Counted from the stretch's first letter, positions 13,255 through 27,129 are shown. The stretch is 64,000 nt of DNA from Euptelea pleiosperma (GCA_035048495.1 CM068547.1:29395913-29459912); one strand, 5' to 3'. Translations and numbers: made by a program. The notes: generated by a model not told the origin, from the letters alone.

Positions 13255-16200
13255 CTAGCTCCCACGGTACGTCGTGAATGAGAATGGCGAAAGCAGGAGG
13301 GGAACATGAAAATGTTCTGAACTCTGTGACTCCTTGATCTCAAACACGATATTGACACAAGGGAAGAAGCATCCAGGGGTGTACTTCCCAGTGTTAAAAC
13401 TTACTCGGTATGTCCCAGGGTCCACATGGTCCACAATGCCCATCAAATGGCCACTTCTGCCATCAGTGTTGGTAACCGAAGACCCTTGAAACACCCAACC
13501 CCCTAAATCTGGCTCACCGAACAATGGGTGTGGTTGGGTGCCCTTCCACATCTCTAACTGTACCTCAACGCCTGCAGCTGGAGATCCACGAGAAACGTCC
13601 AAGACATGGGTTGTGATGGGAGGGCGGGTCCTACCTGAAATTTGAGATGCTTTACTGGAAAGAGCTTCAGGAGCAGCAGACAGATGTGCTCCAATTATAC
13701 TAACACGATCTTCTACAGATCAAGAATAAACGACATCAAGATCTATATGAATTAGTGTCTACACAGAAGAGAGCTGTGCAATGACCAGTAACACAAGTGA
13801 CTCGTCCTAGTGACTCCAACTCGTTGATTCCCCAGGATTGGATAGTGTTGGAACTAACACCACTTTGTCACTTTTCATCTCAAAGTATCCATATATAAAG
13901 TGAGGTCAATCCAACATTGTCAAATCCACCGCAATACGGTGTTGGAGTTGTAACATGAATCTCCTGTATTACAGGTTATAACAAAAGCTTTTCTCAACAT
14001 ATAAACTGTCAATATTAAGATAATTCGAAGAATATCAAACTCATCAATCTTGCAGAGTTGCTAAATAACAATCCAAGAATATCACATAGTCTGATGGGAT
14101 CTAGATCTCCGAAGGAACCTTTTTGAATGGGAAAGAGAGAACTGACAACTTTGATGGACTTATTGCAGTATCACATAGTCACACCCAATGTGGAAGATTA
14201 CCTATTCTGGACTCAACCATATCTGGGTGCTTCTCGGTGAAATCACTTTATGAGCAAAATACTCACTGCTGAGAATTTGATTGCTAGAAAATGAATTTTG
14301 GTTAATTTTTGTGCAATGTGAAAGGCTAATGGGGAAAATACAGATCACCTACTTCTGCATTGTGACTTCGCTGTACAAACGTGATATACTTTCTAGGTCA
14401 GGTGGTTCTCCTTTGAGTTATGCCAGAGACGAATGGAGCTCTATTGGGTGGGTGGCCCAAGATGGACCTATCAGACATAAGGGAGACTCCTCTGGATTAT
14501 GGTACCATTTGCTGTGATTTGGGGATTATGGTGGGAGAGAAATAGGAGGGTCTTTAGAGGAGAAGAACGCACAATCCAGAACACTATTGTTAGTATAAAG
14601 GCCCTCCTTCATAGTTGGGGAAGTATATCCCCCAATATGAGAGGCACCTTCTTTAGTGACATGGTGTTCAGGTTTGATTCCATGTTGGTGACATAGTTGG
14701 GTGCGATTGTTCTATTTTTATGTTCTTGGTGGTTCCCATCTTTTTGTATCTCTGAGATCTCCCCGATCTCCCTTTTTCATTATATATATATAAAGGCAAA
14801 AGGAAAAGCATTTTTAATACAAACAGTACCTCCTGCTTTCGTTGCAAGGCCGCTGGGGTTCTGGCTAATGTCAGGAGAAGATGCTTTTGCTTTAGCTGCA
14901 AAGAGCTTGGAAAGACGTATTTCGGTTATCTTCATCTGCTCCTGCGCTGCAATCTCAAACTCGACTATGGGCCTGTTTGTGAACCGTTTCTAAAACAGAG
15001 ACAACGCAACAAAATTGTAGAATGACAACCTAACATATGATCCATATGATTCAACAGGAAAAAATGCAAAACTAGCTATAAACACCTCATCTGTGTCACA
15101 CAAAATGTTGCACAAGGTCAACTACAACATCTCTCAGAAAATTACCTCTGAGAGCAAAAAATTGTGGAAAGCATATCAGCAGAAACCCTGATCAAGATAT
15201 ACTCTTCGTAGTTTAATGTGCAGGAATTTTTTAATAGTTCTGAATCATAAGATAATAGACATCTGTTACACATGCTTTTTCTATTTTTATTTTATATGGG
15301 GCACTTCACATAATTTTCAAAAGACAAACTGAAGAATCTTCGTTTCTGAACATTGAAAACCAGGATAAATATATCATTCCAATGACAAATTTTGACCTAG
15401 TTTTCTAGTATGTTAGTGGTATCACATAGCATCCCCTTGATACATTTTTGGAACATCTCATTCATAGATAAGGCTAACTTCCGCAAACTGCTTTGTTATC
15501 AACTCCAGAAAACATAAAAAATTTCGGGTAACAAGAATAACAAAAGGGATCCACATCTTACCTTCAATTCAGTAAGTATTTCAGGAGTACTCCTCCCAGA
15601 TGCACATATAAGAAAAACAAATCCAAACTTTTGCCTATACTGTGCATTCCACTCAAATAGTTCCTGCAAAGCCAAGGTGATTCATATTTATTCAAATCCA
15701 TCAAACAGCATCTCACCAAAAAGATACACATCAAGTTAATTGTCAGCGCCAAAACCATAGTTTTAAGTAATAGGGTTGGCCCTCAAGGATGTAAAGAATG
15801 GAAAACGGACTAACCTGAGGCTACTCAGGCTAGGATATAACTTAACTGACTAAGCTTTTGTAATTGTAGTCTTTGACTTAAACAACAAATCAAGAAGCCG
15901 AGAAGCCAAAAGGTTGTCTGCAAACTTTTGTGGGCTCACTATTGGACCTATATCTGATTTCTATTCGGTTCCACTTTATAAAAAATGCCATTAAGGCCGT
16001 TCATAGGGAGAGTTTGTAAAAAACAAAATAAAAAAAAAAAAGCTTTCTTGATCTTGCGCGTGGAAGGACCTGGCTCCAATTCAATATCCTCTAGATCCAA
16101 TTTGCCCAGGTCTACGTAAATAACAAAATAAGGAGATAAACCCAATGAGGTTCAACAAGGTAATACACACACACACACACACATATGGTAGTATGGTAAA

Positions 16201-17975
16201 AAATGTTTTGTATAAATTTCTATTTTTCTGTTGTAAGAATTTCTGTATTCGAACCTGTAAGCTAGAATCAGTAGCAGTTGCGAAAGCGGTTGATTGCTCT
16301 CCTTTGCTCCACCTACAAATAGACCACTTCTCTTAGCATATTTCAGCAATTCTTGAATTTTACCACGGACGCAGCATCCAAAAATAGGATTATTAGAATA
16401 TAAACATAATTAGGTATTAACGGATAAATAGAGAGATCACAAAAAATAATGTAAATAAAGAAGGTAGAGGACAAATAAGAACATGGAGAGATTCTGATAT
16501 TTTTAGAAGTAGTTTACAATTATGACAAATCAGTCAGAGACGATAATGATCACCTGAAGACAATGATTATTTGCCAGCAGCTGACTGTCACTCGCATAAT
16601 TCCATTCATCAGTAAAATTAGCCCCAAAAGAATGGTAGCTAACAAATCTAAGAGATTTTTCATCAAGAGCGGTGAAGAAAAAAAGGAGATGACACAGGAA
16701 CTCAGAATTCAATATCCTGAATTTCTAAATATCATTTATCTGCAAGAGAGGTTTGTAAAGTTTATGTTTAGAGGGACTAGAATAATATTCCACTTTAAGT
16801 AGTGCAATAAATAATTCAACTAGTCTCCAATCCTACAGATTTAGATCCGTATTTGGAATATTTTGGCATGCCTTATCTTGACACGCAATATGATAGCTCA
16901 TTCCAACACTTCCATCCTATGAAAAGTGGATTACAAGTTAACAAATTCTGGATCATCCATTTCATCGTTAAATTTATCTTCACATTTGATAGAGTTAGAA
17001 ATTTCAGAATGGGCAGATTTTGTGCATCATCCTCACCAAAAATCAGCTCTTGAATCATCTCCAGTGGGCCCCACATAGGCATGTCAAACTACGTGTGTCA
17101 AAATAACTCAACCCTATTTTGCAAATGCCTATTTATCTATGTGGCTAACGGCCCGTATTGTTGAGCTATAAGACTTGAGTTCAAAACCCCTCTGCACCTA
17201 TGAGTTACCGATCTCGTAAAAAACAGGCCTACCCGGTGACAACACCAAGCATTTTAAGGGCTTGAACCCACAGTTCAATTGACTGACATACTGCATTGCA
17301 ACCAAGAGATTGCAGGTTCTATCTCAGCTTACCCACCGAACATATATTTTTCTTCTTTTCAATTCTAAGAAAAAAAAAAAAGGGATTTTCAAGTACTGTA
17401 AAAAACTAACTTTAATTTTCGAAATGGGACCCCAAATTTATTCGAAATAGCATGATAGAGTCTAAGCTACTCTACTATTAACAATGGCTATTACTAAAGG
17501 GTTACATGCCAATATATAGGGCACGAGTCTTGCCTAATCAAAATAGAACTACTAGCTAAGAGTCCAACAAATAAGGGAAAGTAAACAAAATAGGAGACTA
17601 GCTAACGAAGGAGTTGTAGGTAGGAGAATCCTAATAGGATCGTACCACCTAATATGGAGGATCGCAACATAGCAGAAACAATAAAAGAAATTCAAAAATC
17701 ACAGTAAGCGACAATTATTATCAATGGGGCAATTGAAATAAAACTCAAGAAAGCGGATAAAAAAACCAAATTAATCATCATTTTGAAGCACTAAGCCAAG
17801 AAGGAAACTCAACTGTGCACTGGTTCCACTCTTCTGCGTTGCAGAAGTGTCTCCGATCTGTGGATGAGCTGCAAATGCTTCGAGCCAGCCATTGACATGA
17901 ACCTGCAAATTATTAATTAGAGAGAGCGACAGAACAGAGAATTGAAGTCAGAGCAAAGAAATCAAGAAGAAACCC

Positions 17976-18014
<39 letters not shown>

Positions 18015-18150
18015 TGTTGAACCAAATATATCTAGCAGCATCGACCGCCTGTTCGTAGTTGCAGATAGGCGCTGTGGCAGCCATGTCTCTGGCGAACTTG
18101 GTGCTCCCGCAGCACGCCAGGAAAGCCTTCTCATCGATACCTGGTTCCAT
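13255..18150 (-). CDS. TTL: Bifunctional OHCU decarboxylase / 5-hydroxyisourate hydrolase (transthyretin-like, allantoin synthase)
   Basis: The protein converts 5-hydroxyisourate through OHCU to S-allantoin in urate breakdown, usually in peroxisomes. Six exons: 18150-18013, 17902-17814, 16312-16255, 15663-15562, 14989-14830 and 13712-13255. All are in phase and give 334 residues, close to the Arabidopsis protein. The N-terminal half has the decarboxylase signature HPQIGD and the EWNAQYRQKFGFVF block. The C-terminal half has PPITTHVLDVSRG, the GTYRVSF strand, and EHFHVPLLLSPFSF with terminal YRGS. RVSIIGAHL at the start of exon 6 fits the PTS2 pattern R-[LVI]-x5-H-L. Exon 2 ends at a GTTGAG donor, chosen because it alone keeps frame. 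Intron 5 holds an antisense LINE piece and intron 2 a MITE relic. No lesion was seen. Confidence 0.95.
14060..14790 (+). mobile_element. LINE 3' fragment, antisense inside TTL intron 5
   Basis: Discontinuous frames read like the end of a plant LINE ORF2. NLFEWERE-type text occurs near 14120. The zinc-binding reverse-transcriptase tail motif FAVIWGLWWERNRRVF is at about 14505-14555. The fragment ends in TATATATA-rich DNA about 40 bp from the TTL exon 5 donor. It has no intact ORF. Confidence 0.75.
16850..17100 (+). repeat. Degenerate relative of the 57606 MULE-type MITE
   Basis: CATTTGATAGAGTTAGAAAT and CATCCTCACCAAAAATCAGC match the interior of the element at 57606-58003 (compare 57835-57925). 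The terminal repeats are lost. It sits in TTL intron 2. Confidence 0.65.
17100..17370. repeat. Possible tRNA-derived SINE remnants
   Basis: GAGTTCAAAACCCCTC resembles a decayed B box (compare GGTTCGAATCC). A similar stretch followed by a poly(A) run occurs at about 49640-49720. An A-rich tract follows at 17369-17382. No target duplication was found, so the call is weak. Confidence 0.3.
17976..18010. repeat. (AG)n microsatellite in TTL intron 1
   Basis: An uninterrupted AG run lies just inside the donor of TTL exon 1. Confidence 0.9.
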
Positions 18151-18278
18151 CGTGTCTGTTCTCTCTCTCTCTGAGAATTACTCTGTTGGACACAGTTGCA
18201 ATTTCTCGAGTGTATTTGTGCTCTCGTGCGGCTGTGGGAGTGGAGAGAAGAGAAAAAAATATATATATATTAAGAAAT

Positions 18279-18351
18279 CATACCCGGTGGGACTCGAACC
18301 CACAATCGCCTGATTAGAAGTCAGACGCCTTATCCATTAGGCCACGGGTAC
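18279..18351 (-). tRNA. trnR-UCU: tRNA-Arg (anticodon UCU)
   Basis: The reverse strand folds as a complete 73-nt tRNA. The 7-bp acceptor stem is GTACCCG with CGGGTAT (one G-T pair). The A box is TGGCCTAATGG and the anticodon loop is CTTCTAA. The T arm is GTGGG-TTCGAGT-CCCAC. CCA is not encoded, and a TTTTTTT Pol III stop lies about 20 nt downstream on the minus strand. It lies 128 bp upstream of the TTL start codon on the same strand. Confidence 0.96.
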
Positions 18352-18547
18352 CCTATGTCACAATTAAATAATTTTCTTCAAATATTAAATGTGGTCTTTT
18401 TTGTTCAAATCAAAGTGATTGTCTTTCAGATTCGTGGGAATCGCAATGACCATCAATGGCCTAGACTTGGGATGAAAATAAGGACAATGCTAACACTGCC
18501 CATTTATGTTTACTAGGATGATGACATGGCTATTCCGACCTATCATT
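18352..18547. other. Spacer between tRNA-Arg and copia 3' LTR
   Basis: No feature was recognised. It marks the outer edge of the truncated LTR. Confidence 0.5.
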
Positions 18548-18766
18548 TGATAGGCACTCTCACTAGAACTCTCACACTCGTTACAATGAGTAATAGGGTA
18601 CTTAAATAACCCCCAAACACAAATTAGGGTTTCCCAAAACGAGAACACCCAAAATAGAAATTTTAAGAGTTTCCTGGTTCGTCACTCCAATCGATTGGAC
18701 TCAGTCCCAATCGATTGGGGCTGAGTCCAATCGACTGGGGTGAGAAATCTCACCAAAATCTCCACA
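18548..18766 (-). repeat. Truncated 3' LTR of copia element
   Basis: This is homologous to the LTR at 21073-21462. It begins TGTGGAG at 18766, next to a polypurine tract reading AAGGTGGAGA on the minus strand. It holds three CCAATCGATTGG-type palindromes at 18687-18740 and a TATA-like TTATTTAAG at 18609-18601. Homology to the 5' LTR stops near 18548. Confidence 0.8.
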
Positions 18767-20202
18767 AATCTCCACCTTGGTTAGAATTCGAACCACTACG
18801 ATGAGTCATTGCTCTACCGCTCCACAATTCTCCACCATGCTGCTAGAAGATCCTCAAACCCGATCGTCATCTACAATGCGCCCAATAATGCGCTCAAACA
18901 TGCGGGATATATATTGGTTAAGTTCAAGCAATGCTCAAACTTGATCGTTGGAACAGTCTTTGTCATCATGTCATCTATAAATTAATGAGACAAGACACCT
19001 GGATCCCCCCTTTGAGGGACCCCAATCATCTAAATGGATGTCATCCAGAGTACCTTTCGTGCGATGCACTACTATACTAGACTTGACTCGACATTGTTTC
19101 CGGAACACACAATGCCCACTAATTAAAGTCCAGTTTACCTGTCATCGCACCCCCAAGCACACCCTGCATGCTTAACTCTGTAAATCCTCTTAGACGCATG
19201 TGCCACAAGAGTGTAGATGACTCATCATCTGATGTCAATACGGCTGCCCGACCCGCGACTGTACTACCAGAAAGAACATACAAGTTTCCAACCTTTGTCC
19301 CTTTCATTACAATTTTAACACCCCTCACCACCTTCAAGACTCTACCTTGCATCACTATCTTGTAGCCATTAGAATCTAAGGTTCCTAAGGATATCAGGTT
19401 CTTCTTCAAGTCAGGAATATGTCTAACCTTAGTCAACGTTCTCACGATCCCATCATGCATCTTTAGCTTTATTGTCCCTATCCCAATTGTTTTGCAGGTC
19501 ATATCATTACCCATCAAAACTGTTCCCCCATTTACGATCCTATACGTGGTGAACAACTCCCTATTGGGACACATGTGATAGTGCGGAACAACCGGAGTTA
19601 AGAATCTAGTCACCACTTGCAAGTCGCTTCCAATCCGTTACTGCTAATGAATTTTCTTCATCTTCTAAAGTTTTTTCAGCAACACTCGCAGCATTGGAGG
19701 TTTTATTTTTATTCTCATCCTTTGCTTTGAGTTTAGGACAATCCTTCTTAAAGTGCCCATTTTTGTGACAGAAATAACATTCAACCTCTTTCTTGGATTT
19801 AGATTTTGATTTAGATCTACATTTTCCAAACTTCTTCTCTTCCGATCACCCCCAACAATCAGGCCTTTTGCTTGGGAATTGTTACTAGGGGTCTTCTTCC
19901 TATATTCATCGGAAAGAAGAGCCGTTGTAACATTTGCTAATTCAATGGTATCCTTCTTATAGAGCAATGTTGTAACAGTATGCTCAAACGAGTCAGGGAC
20001 AGAACTCAAAAGAATTAGGGCTTCATCTTCTAACTTAACATCTAAGTTTAATAAATTTGACAAAAATCTATATATTAAACCCATTTAGACGTTCGTTCAT
20101 AGTCATACCTTCTTTCATGTTCAATACATAGAGCTGCTTCTTAAGGTATACAATGTACTAGTGAGAGGTTTCGTCGTGTAGAGGTTTTCAAGCTTTGACT
20201 AA

Positions 20203-20723
<521 letters not shown>

Positions 20724-20885
20724 TGTCCCAGCTATTCATGGAACGTGAGAAGCAGCATTCGAAAGAAATCGAAGAATTTCTTAGGAATCCTACAAGATCA
20801 ATTCTGAATATTTCCTCTCGGAATAAGTATATAGATCCAATCACTAGGAGCATTAACTAATAACGAGTAAGTATTGAAAGAAATG
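20724..20885 (+). pseudogene. ycf2: Probable plastid ycf2 fragment
   Basis: LFMEREKQ and, after a gap, EIEEFLRNPTRS match ycf2 as I know it. The last part (about 20810-20885) was not placed. It ends where copia gag resumes. Confidence 0.65.
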
Positions 20886-21072
20886 ATTCTCTTTTGTGGG
20901 ACTTCTGATCCTTCAACGCTCTATGCAGACCCTGCTGGATTAAGACGTCCTTAATTTGGACTTGCCATAATCCAAAATTGTTGCGCTCGTCTAATTTCTC
21001 CACCTCGAACTTGGGGTTCAACACCTTCGTATGTTTTGGCACCATCCATTTCGAGTCATTACGCTCTGATGA

Positions 21073-21462
21073 CAAACAATGACAGCGAATAAACACATAT
21101 CACAAATAGAGAAATCAAATAAAGCAAACAAAGAACACAAGCATTTACGTGGTTCGGTCGAAACCTATGTCCACGGGCGATGATGATCGGATCTTCACTG
21201 TGAATAAACAAAAGTACAAGAGTTGTTTTCTCAATCTCTTGTACAACCTTCCATAGGCACTTTCTAGCTCTGTCACTAGATCTCTCTCACACTCATTACA
21301 ATGAGCAATGAGGCATTTAAATAATCCCCAAACATGAACTGGGGTTTCCCAAAATGAGAACACCCGAAATAGAAATCTCCAAAAATTTCTCAGTTCATCA
21401 CTCCAATCGATTGGATTCAATCCAATCGATTAGGGCAAGAAATCCCACCAAAAACTCCACAA
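21073..21462 (-). repeat. 5' LTR of copia element
   Basis: It starts TGTGGAG at 21462 on the minus strand. It ends before a primer-binding-like ATCAGAGCG near 21070. Two CCAATCGATTGG-type palindromes lie 79 bp upstream of TATTTAAAT (21323-21315). Confidence 0.75.
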
Positions 21463-21982
21463 TTAATACACCAAGTGTTTGTTTTCAGGAATCCAAGTAT
21501 ACGATTGAAAAGAATACAGTCTACACTTGCAGCCACTGGCTCTTTTTAGATGGATTCATCGATCCAATTGATTGTACCTTTGGGATGTTCTGTCATGTAT
21601 GCTCCAATCGATTATACCACAGGGTCCAATCGATTGGACTTCCCCTTAGTCATTTTTAAAGGCCTAAATAGCTGGCCTAGACTTGGGTTTGTCTTGTGAC
21701 AATTTTAGCCAATATATTTTATCTTTAAAATACTATTCATATGGCCACTAAGTCACTTACCTTCCAATGCGAGTGGACATGATCTTTAGCGGAGAAATTG
21801 TAATTCTTCAGATGACTCATCCGTCAACTGTCTAATTCTTGCAATCTTCATCTTTTAGTCTTCACAAAAATGATGTATGCGTACCACGGCATTCTCAAAG
21901 CCACACTCATAGGAATGGTTACACGTATATTTTATGTCAAACAGAATATATGCAAAACTAGAATATGAAAATATTGCTTACA
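21463..21982 (-). repeat. Partial LTR of the TGTAAGGAATAT family
   Basis: Read on the minus strand it begins TGTAAGCAATATTTTCATAT, like the LTR at 34963. It shares a GTAAGTGACTTAGTGGCC tract and CAATCGATT motifs. It stops at the copia LTR start at 21462, so the copia element probably inserted next to or into it. The part at 21463-21560 recurs at 43022-43120. Confidence 0.7.
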
Positions 21983-22277
21983 ATCACCTCTTCAAATGAG
22001 GATGATGATGTTATCGATTAAAGCAAAATTATAATATTTGAATTTATATTTGTAGATTATTCTCTTCTCTAGGAAACTTACTAGTAAAAAAATTTATCTT
22101 GAAAATATTGTTAATTAATGCAAATCTTTTCCTTTGTGGAATTTCTGTTACAATAATTAAAAGATACTTTTGTATTTCTGGCTATTCACTTTTTACAACC
22201 ACCAAAAACAAACCTTAGACATTTTGTATCTCTTTTTATGTCTAAAATCTTTTACTCCATGCTAATTCTCTCTTGAA

Positions 22278-24440
22278 ATGAGATGCCAACTTTGGAGTGA
22301 ATTGTCTTTGATCAGCCAATTAGATTTGTCGTGGCTGGTAGTTGGTGATTTTAACGCGATTCTCAGAATTGAAGAGAAGAAAGGTGGGAAAGTCCCGATG
22401 AGGAAGATGATTGAGGATTTCAATGAGATGATGGATGTTTACATGTTGATGGAAATCCAATTCTTAGGGCTGAAATACACATGGTCCAATAAACAGACGG
22501 GGAGAAAGAGAATCCTATCCAAGTTGGATAGATATCTCTATAACAAAAAATGGGTGGAACTCTTTCCAGGATGGAGATACAAGGTTCTTCCAAGGCATCA
22601 GTCCGATCACTCGCCATTATTTGGCTGGAATGTGTCTATTCTCAAGCCTCAGAATGTGCCATCTCGCTTTCAAAAGATGAGTCTTTTGCATGATAGTTTC
22701 AAGAAATGGGTGAAAGACAGTTGGGAGGAAGAAATCTATGGGTATCCCCTAGCAGTGGTGGCGTACAAACTTAAACAGTTAAAGATGGCCCTTAAAAATG
22801 GAACGTAGAAGTTTTTGGGAATATCACCCTCAAAACTAAAGAAGCTAATGAAGTGTTGGAACTATTACAAGTTAAGCTCCAAGAGGACAATCTCAATGAT
22901 CAGATTGCTAAGGATATTGTTCAACAGGAAGATAGAGTTTCTCTGTTGCAACTCCAAGAGGAAGTGATGTGGCATCAAAAGGCAAGAGTACAATGGCTTA
23001 ACGAAGGAGAACGTAACACGACTTACTTCCATATGGTGAATAAGGTCCATAAAGGTCGAGCTTTGATTCATGAGATCATGAAAGAAGATGGTTCAATGTT
23101 GGACAGACAAGAAGACATAAAAAATATATTGTTGATTCTTATCAAGAGAAATTCATGGCTGTGCCTTCGGCCATTGCAGAAGATCTTGTGTATTTGATTC
23201 TGAAACTTGTCCTGCAAGAAGATAACGACATGCTGACCAGAATTTCAAGTGAGGAGGAGGTTCAAGATACTGTTCTTGGGATTAAGTCGGATAGCGCACC
23301 AGGGCCTGATGGCTTCCAAGGGTGATTCTTCCCAGGATACTCGGAGATCGTTGGAAAAGATATCTCTAAGGCCATCATATTTTCTTCCAAGAGGGGAGTA
23401 TTCCAAAAGGTTTTAACTCCAATGTTTTAGTCCTCATTCCTAAAGAAGACAACGTGACGAAACTAGGCCAGTTCAGGGCGATATGTCTCAGCAATTTTGC
23501 TTTCAAAATTATTACTAAGATCATGTCTAACAAGCTAGGAAAAATAGCAGACATAATCATTTCCAAAGAACAATGTGCTTTTATCCAAGGAAGATGCATC
23601 TAGCAAAACATCGGCCTTGCATCAGAAATGATGAGCGAGCTAAAAAAGAAGAGAGTAGGAGGGAACCTCGGGGTCAAAGTGGATATTTCCCAGGCCTACA
23701 ATACACTTAGCTTGGAATTCCTACCAGAAGTACTAAAAGCTTTTGGTTTTAGCCAAACTTAGTGTAAGTGGGTGAAGGAAGCTATCAGTAGTGCACATCT
23801 GTCTATCATGGTCAATGGTGGACCATGCGATTTTTTTCTCTACTGGTAGAGGGTTGAGACAAGGTGATCCCCTGTCGTCTCTACTTTTTGCTTTAGCAGA
23901 AGACGTACTTAGTAGGGGGATTCAATGGCTGGTTACTAACAAAAAGCTCAGACCTAGCTATGACTCATATGAGGAACGGTATGAGCCCCACCCACTTGCT
24001 GTTTGCGGATGATATTTTCATCTTTGTGAATGAGCATAGGAGGGGTCTGGAAAACCTTTTGGAGCTTATGCAGAAGTATCAAACCTGGGCAGGCCAATTT
24101 ATAAACAAATAGAAAAGTAGGATCTTTATGGGGGGGTGAGGTGAGCTTGGCTCAAAAGAGAAGGATTGAGGGGCTATTGAAAATGAGAGAAGGGATGCTA
24201 TTAGAAAAATACCTGGGCCTCTCCTTCAAGGCAGAGTCAAGAGCAATGTGATTAGGCCTCTTGTTGAGAAGATTCGGAAGAGGGCGGCTAGATGGATAGG
24301 GAAGCTTATTTCTTTCGAAGGTAGAGTTACTCTTGTGAAATCCATTCTAAATAGTATTTCTGATTTACAATATGGTAGTGCACAGGTGGCCGACTTCTAT
24401 TATAAAGGAATGTGAGAGTGCGATTACTAGAACAGTAGAA
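22278..24440 (+). pseudogene. LINE (L1-type) ORF2 relic: endonuclease and reverse transcriptase
   Basis: The endonuclease part reads WLVVGDFNAILRIEEKKGGK and ends RHQSDHSPL (22278-22640). The reverse transcriptase follows in several frames with stops: SDSAPGPDGF at about 23288, RGLRQGDPLS at about 23850, and the catalytic HLLFADDIFIF at about 23985-24030. The 5' end and the tail are missing, and no poly(A) end was seen. It abuts the left end of the CHY1 pseudogene. Confidence 0.9.
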
Positions 24441-26639
24441 GATTACTAATACATGTAAGATTAGAGCGAATAGTTATTAATTACCTCCTATAAGGACTTT
24501 CCAGTTTCATAGAAGCTTGTTATGCAAACCCATCGATGATTTTAGAAATAGTAACTTGATCTGCAGAATCAACCTCGCATAGCGCATTTTCACTAAAGGC
24601 AAATTCTGTCATTAAAAATCCTAAAATTATTTTAGTATTCATGAGTATTATAGTTGCTTTCAAAGTAGAAAGTATATAATTATTAATGGCTAAACGTGGT
24701 TAAGATGTGGAAAGGACTTCAGGGACAATGATGTGTTAAAAAGGAGGATGTTATAATTTTGTAGACTATGGAAAAACATCATTTTGCTTCTTACAAACAA
24801 CCATAATCACGTGTATATATAATCTCAATAATACCTTAGAAAGAACAAAGTGAGTTGCAAGGCCACATGCAAGCATTTCAGCTCCATCCAATTGTATACC
24901 AGTAAGTCCTATGTATTCTCCTATAAGACATTACTATATGAATACATAAAAATGACAAGGATCCATATTAAGAATTCCAAGCCCAAATTAATTAACATTA
25001 GATGAATATAAAATATAAGAAATTTCACAAGAAATCAATAATAGTCTTTATAATGAGGATAAATTGTGGTACTTACTATAACATTAAGAGTTACTAATAG
25101 AGACACGTGTGATGCACATGACTGAAGAGGAAAGTTGTTCGAGTTACGTGTAAATGTTGGGAGTTGCTTTTTAATTATTTATTTAAACTATTTTTTAAAT
25201 CACAAAAAGATAAGAAGGCTTAATTTATAATCAAATTTTATTATTTGCTTAAAATGACACTTTAAAAAACTATATTACTCTTTTGTAGCTTATTGTTGGC
25301 CATAGATAAGTTAAGTTTTAATGCTAATATAATAAATTTAAAGTAAAATAAATGATAAATTTATAATTGAATAAAAGTACTTAGTATTGGATATCATTAT
25401 AAATCTCTCATCAAAGTGCTTTCTAGTGAATCCATTTTTACTGTAAACTACCTTATAGATTAAAAGTTAAGATTTTTTGAAAATTTGGGGAGAGGAGATT
25501 AGTTTTCGAAGTGAGAGACATGGGTGAGAGGAAAAATCTCATTGGTTTTATTGCAAGCCACTCAAACTTTGAGATTATTTAACAAAAAAAAAAAAAACCG
25601 AACCTCTAGCATTACATCTCTATAAGGGCGTTTATGAAAAAATTTGCAAAAGGACACAAAGATGACTCAAGAGGTCAACTCATGTCTTAAAGGGGTTTGC
25701 TTCATTATAATAGTAGAGATGTATATATTAATAGTTATCTATATATAGTATTTACAATGAAGATAAATAGTCGTACAGCGTATGCATGTATATGCATTGG
25801 AAAAAGATTTTCAACTTGAATAGATTTCTCACACGTGACACTTGAAGTGGTTTCCCAAAAGGGCTCCATGTGTTTTAGTAACTCACCCTCTCTCCATGTG
25901 ACAAGTTTTATCCAAAAGAATTAATGCCTCATTAGTGGTCACTTTCACCTATTTTTTAACTTATTTTAAAAATTGAGAACATGTCATTTAGTCAAATCTC
26001 GTAACATGTTTTTTTTTCCTGCCATGTTGCAAAGGGTTATTGGACTAGAACTTGCTACATGGGGAGAAAATGAGTGGTAGAACACAAACACTTTTTAGAC
26101 CGCCAACTCAGTTGTCACATATAAGAGAAACTAACATTAAGACTTTTCTTATTTGAATGCTTTCTTTGCTTAGATGAGAGATCTTAACAGTCTAGGTTTC
26201 TCATACCATTATGTATATGTAGAAATCATTTTTCTGATTTAGTAGCGAGAAATTCTAGTTATATCACTACTATGAGGAAAATATTATATTTTTCTAAAGA
26301 CTTTCTTGACATAGAAAGTTACTTGGTAAGTTGAAGTTAAAAGCATTACCAAAAAAGCTTGGGAGTCTAGATAGAAAATGAGATGCACCTACGTCTGGGA
26401 ATAGTCCCAATGATGCTTTGGGCATAGCGAATACCCACACAAGTCAATGATCAATAAATAATTTTTTTTATTCGTTATAGATGAAAAGGAGCTCAAAGAC
26501 TAGAAAAATATTTTATTCAATTTTGGACTAGTAATCAATAATCCAATATAATGTTGAAGTGATCATTTATTAGATAATTATCTAATATTTTCTACTAGCA
26601 ATTCAACGGGATTTTAATATGTAAATCTAACATTTTTCA

Positions 26640-27060
26640 TTAAACCTAGTTTAATATAAAGGCATGTTTGGCAAGACTTTTTGTGGGAAAATAAAACATT
26701 TGTGCTCACAAATACATTTTGCTATGTTTTTGGCCGTGCATTTATCCGTGCAAATAATTTTCTAGGCCCATCAATTTTCTTGCCGAGACGGGTAAATATT
26801 TTATCACCCCACGAATGTATTTTCACACCATTTAAGCCTTGATGGGAAAATCGTTGTTCAATAAAAATAAGTTTTTAATATAAAAAAAAAGATAAAAATG
26901 AGAACATATGGATCATGTGATCTAATATGTGGGTCCCATGCTCACCTAACTTATATTTGACTTATTTGATAAATGGGACCCACACGAGTTGAGAGTAAAT
27001 GATGTACGCTATTTACGCAAACTATACGTACGTGGAATAAATATTTTCATGTACAAAATC
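26640..27060. repeat. Dispersed repeat shared with 48950-49210
   Basis: GATAAAAATGAGA, CTAATATGTGGGTC and GACCCACAC tracts occur in the same order at both places. No ends were defined. It lies in intron 6 of the CHY1 pseudogene. Confidence 0.45.
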
Positions 27061-27129
27061 TTTAGCTAATATAATATGTAAGGTTTTAGTTTTAGCTAAT
27101 CCGATTTGAAGAAAAATCATAGTGATGTA

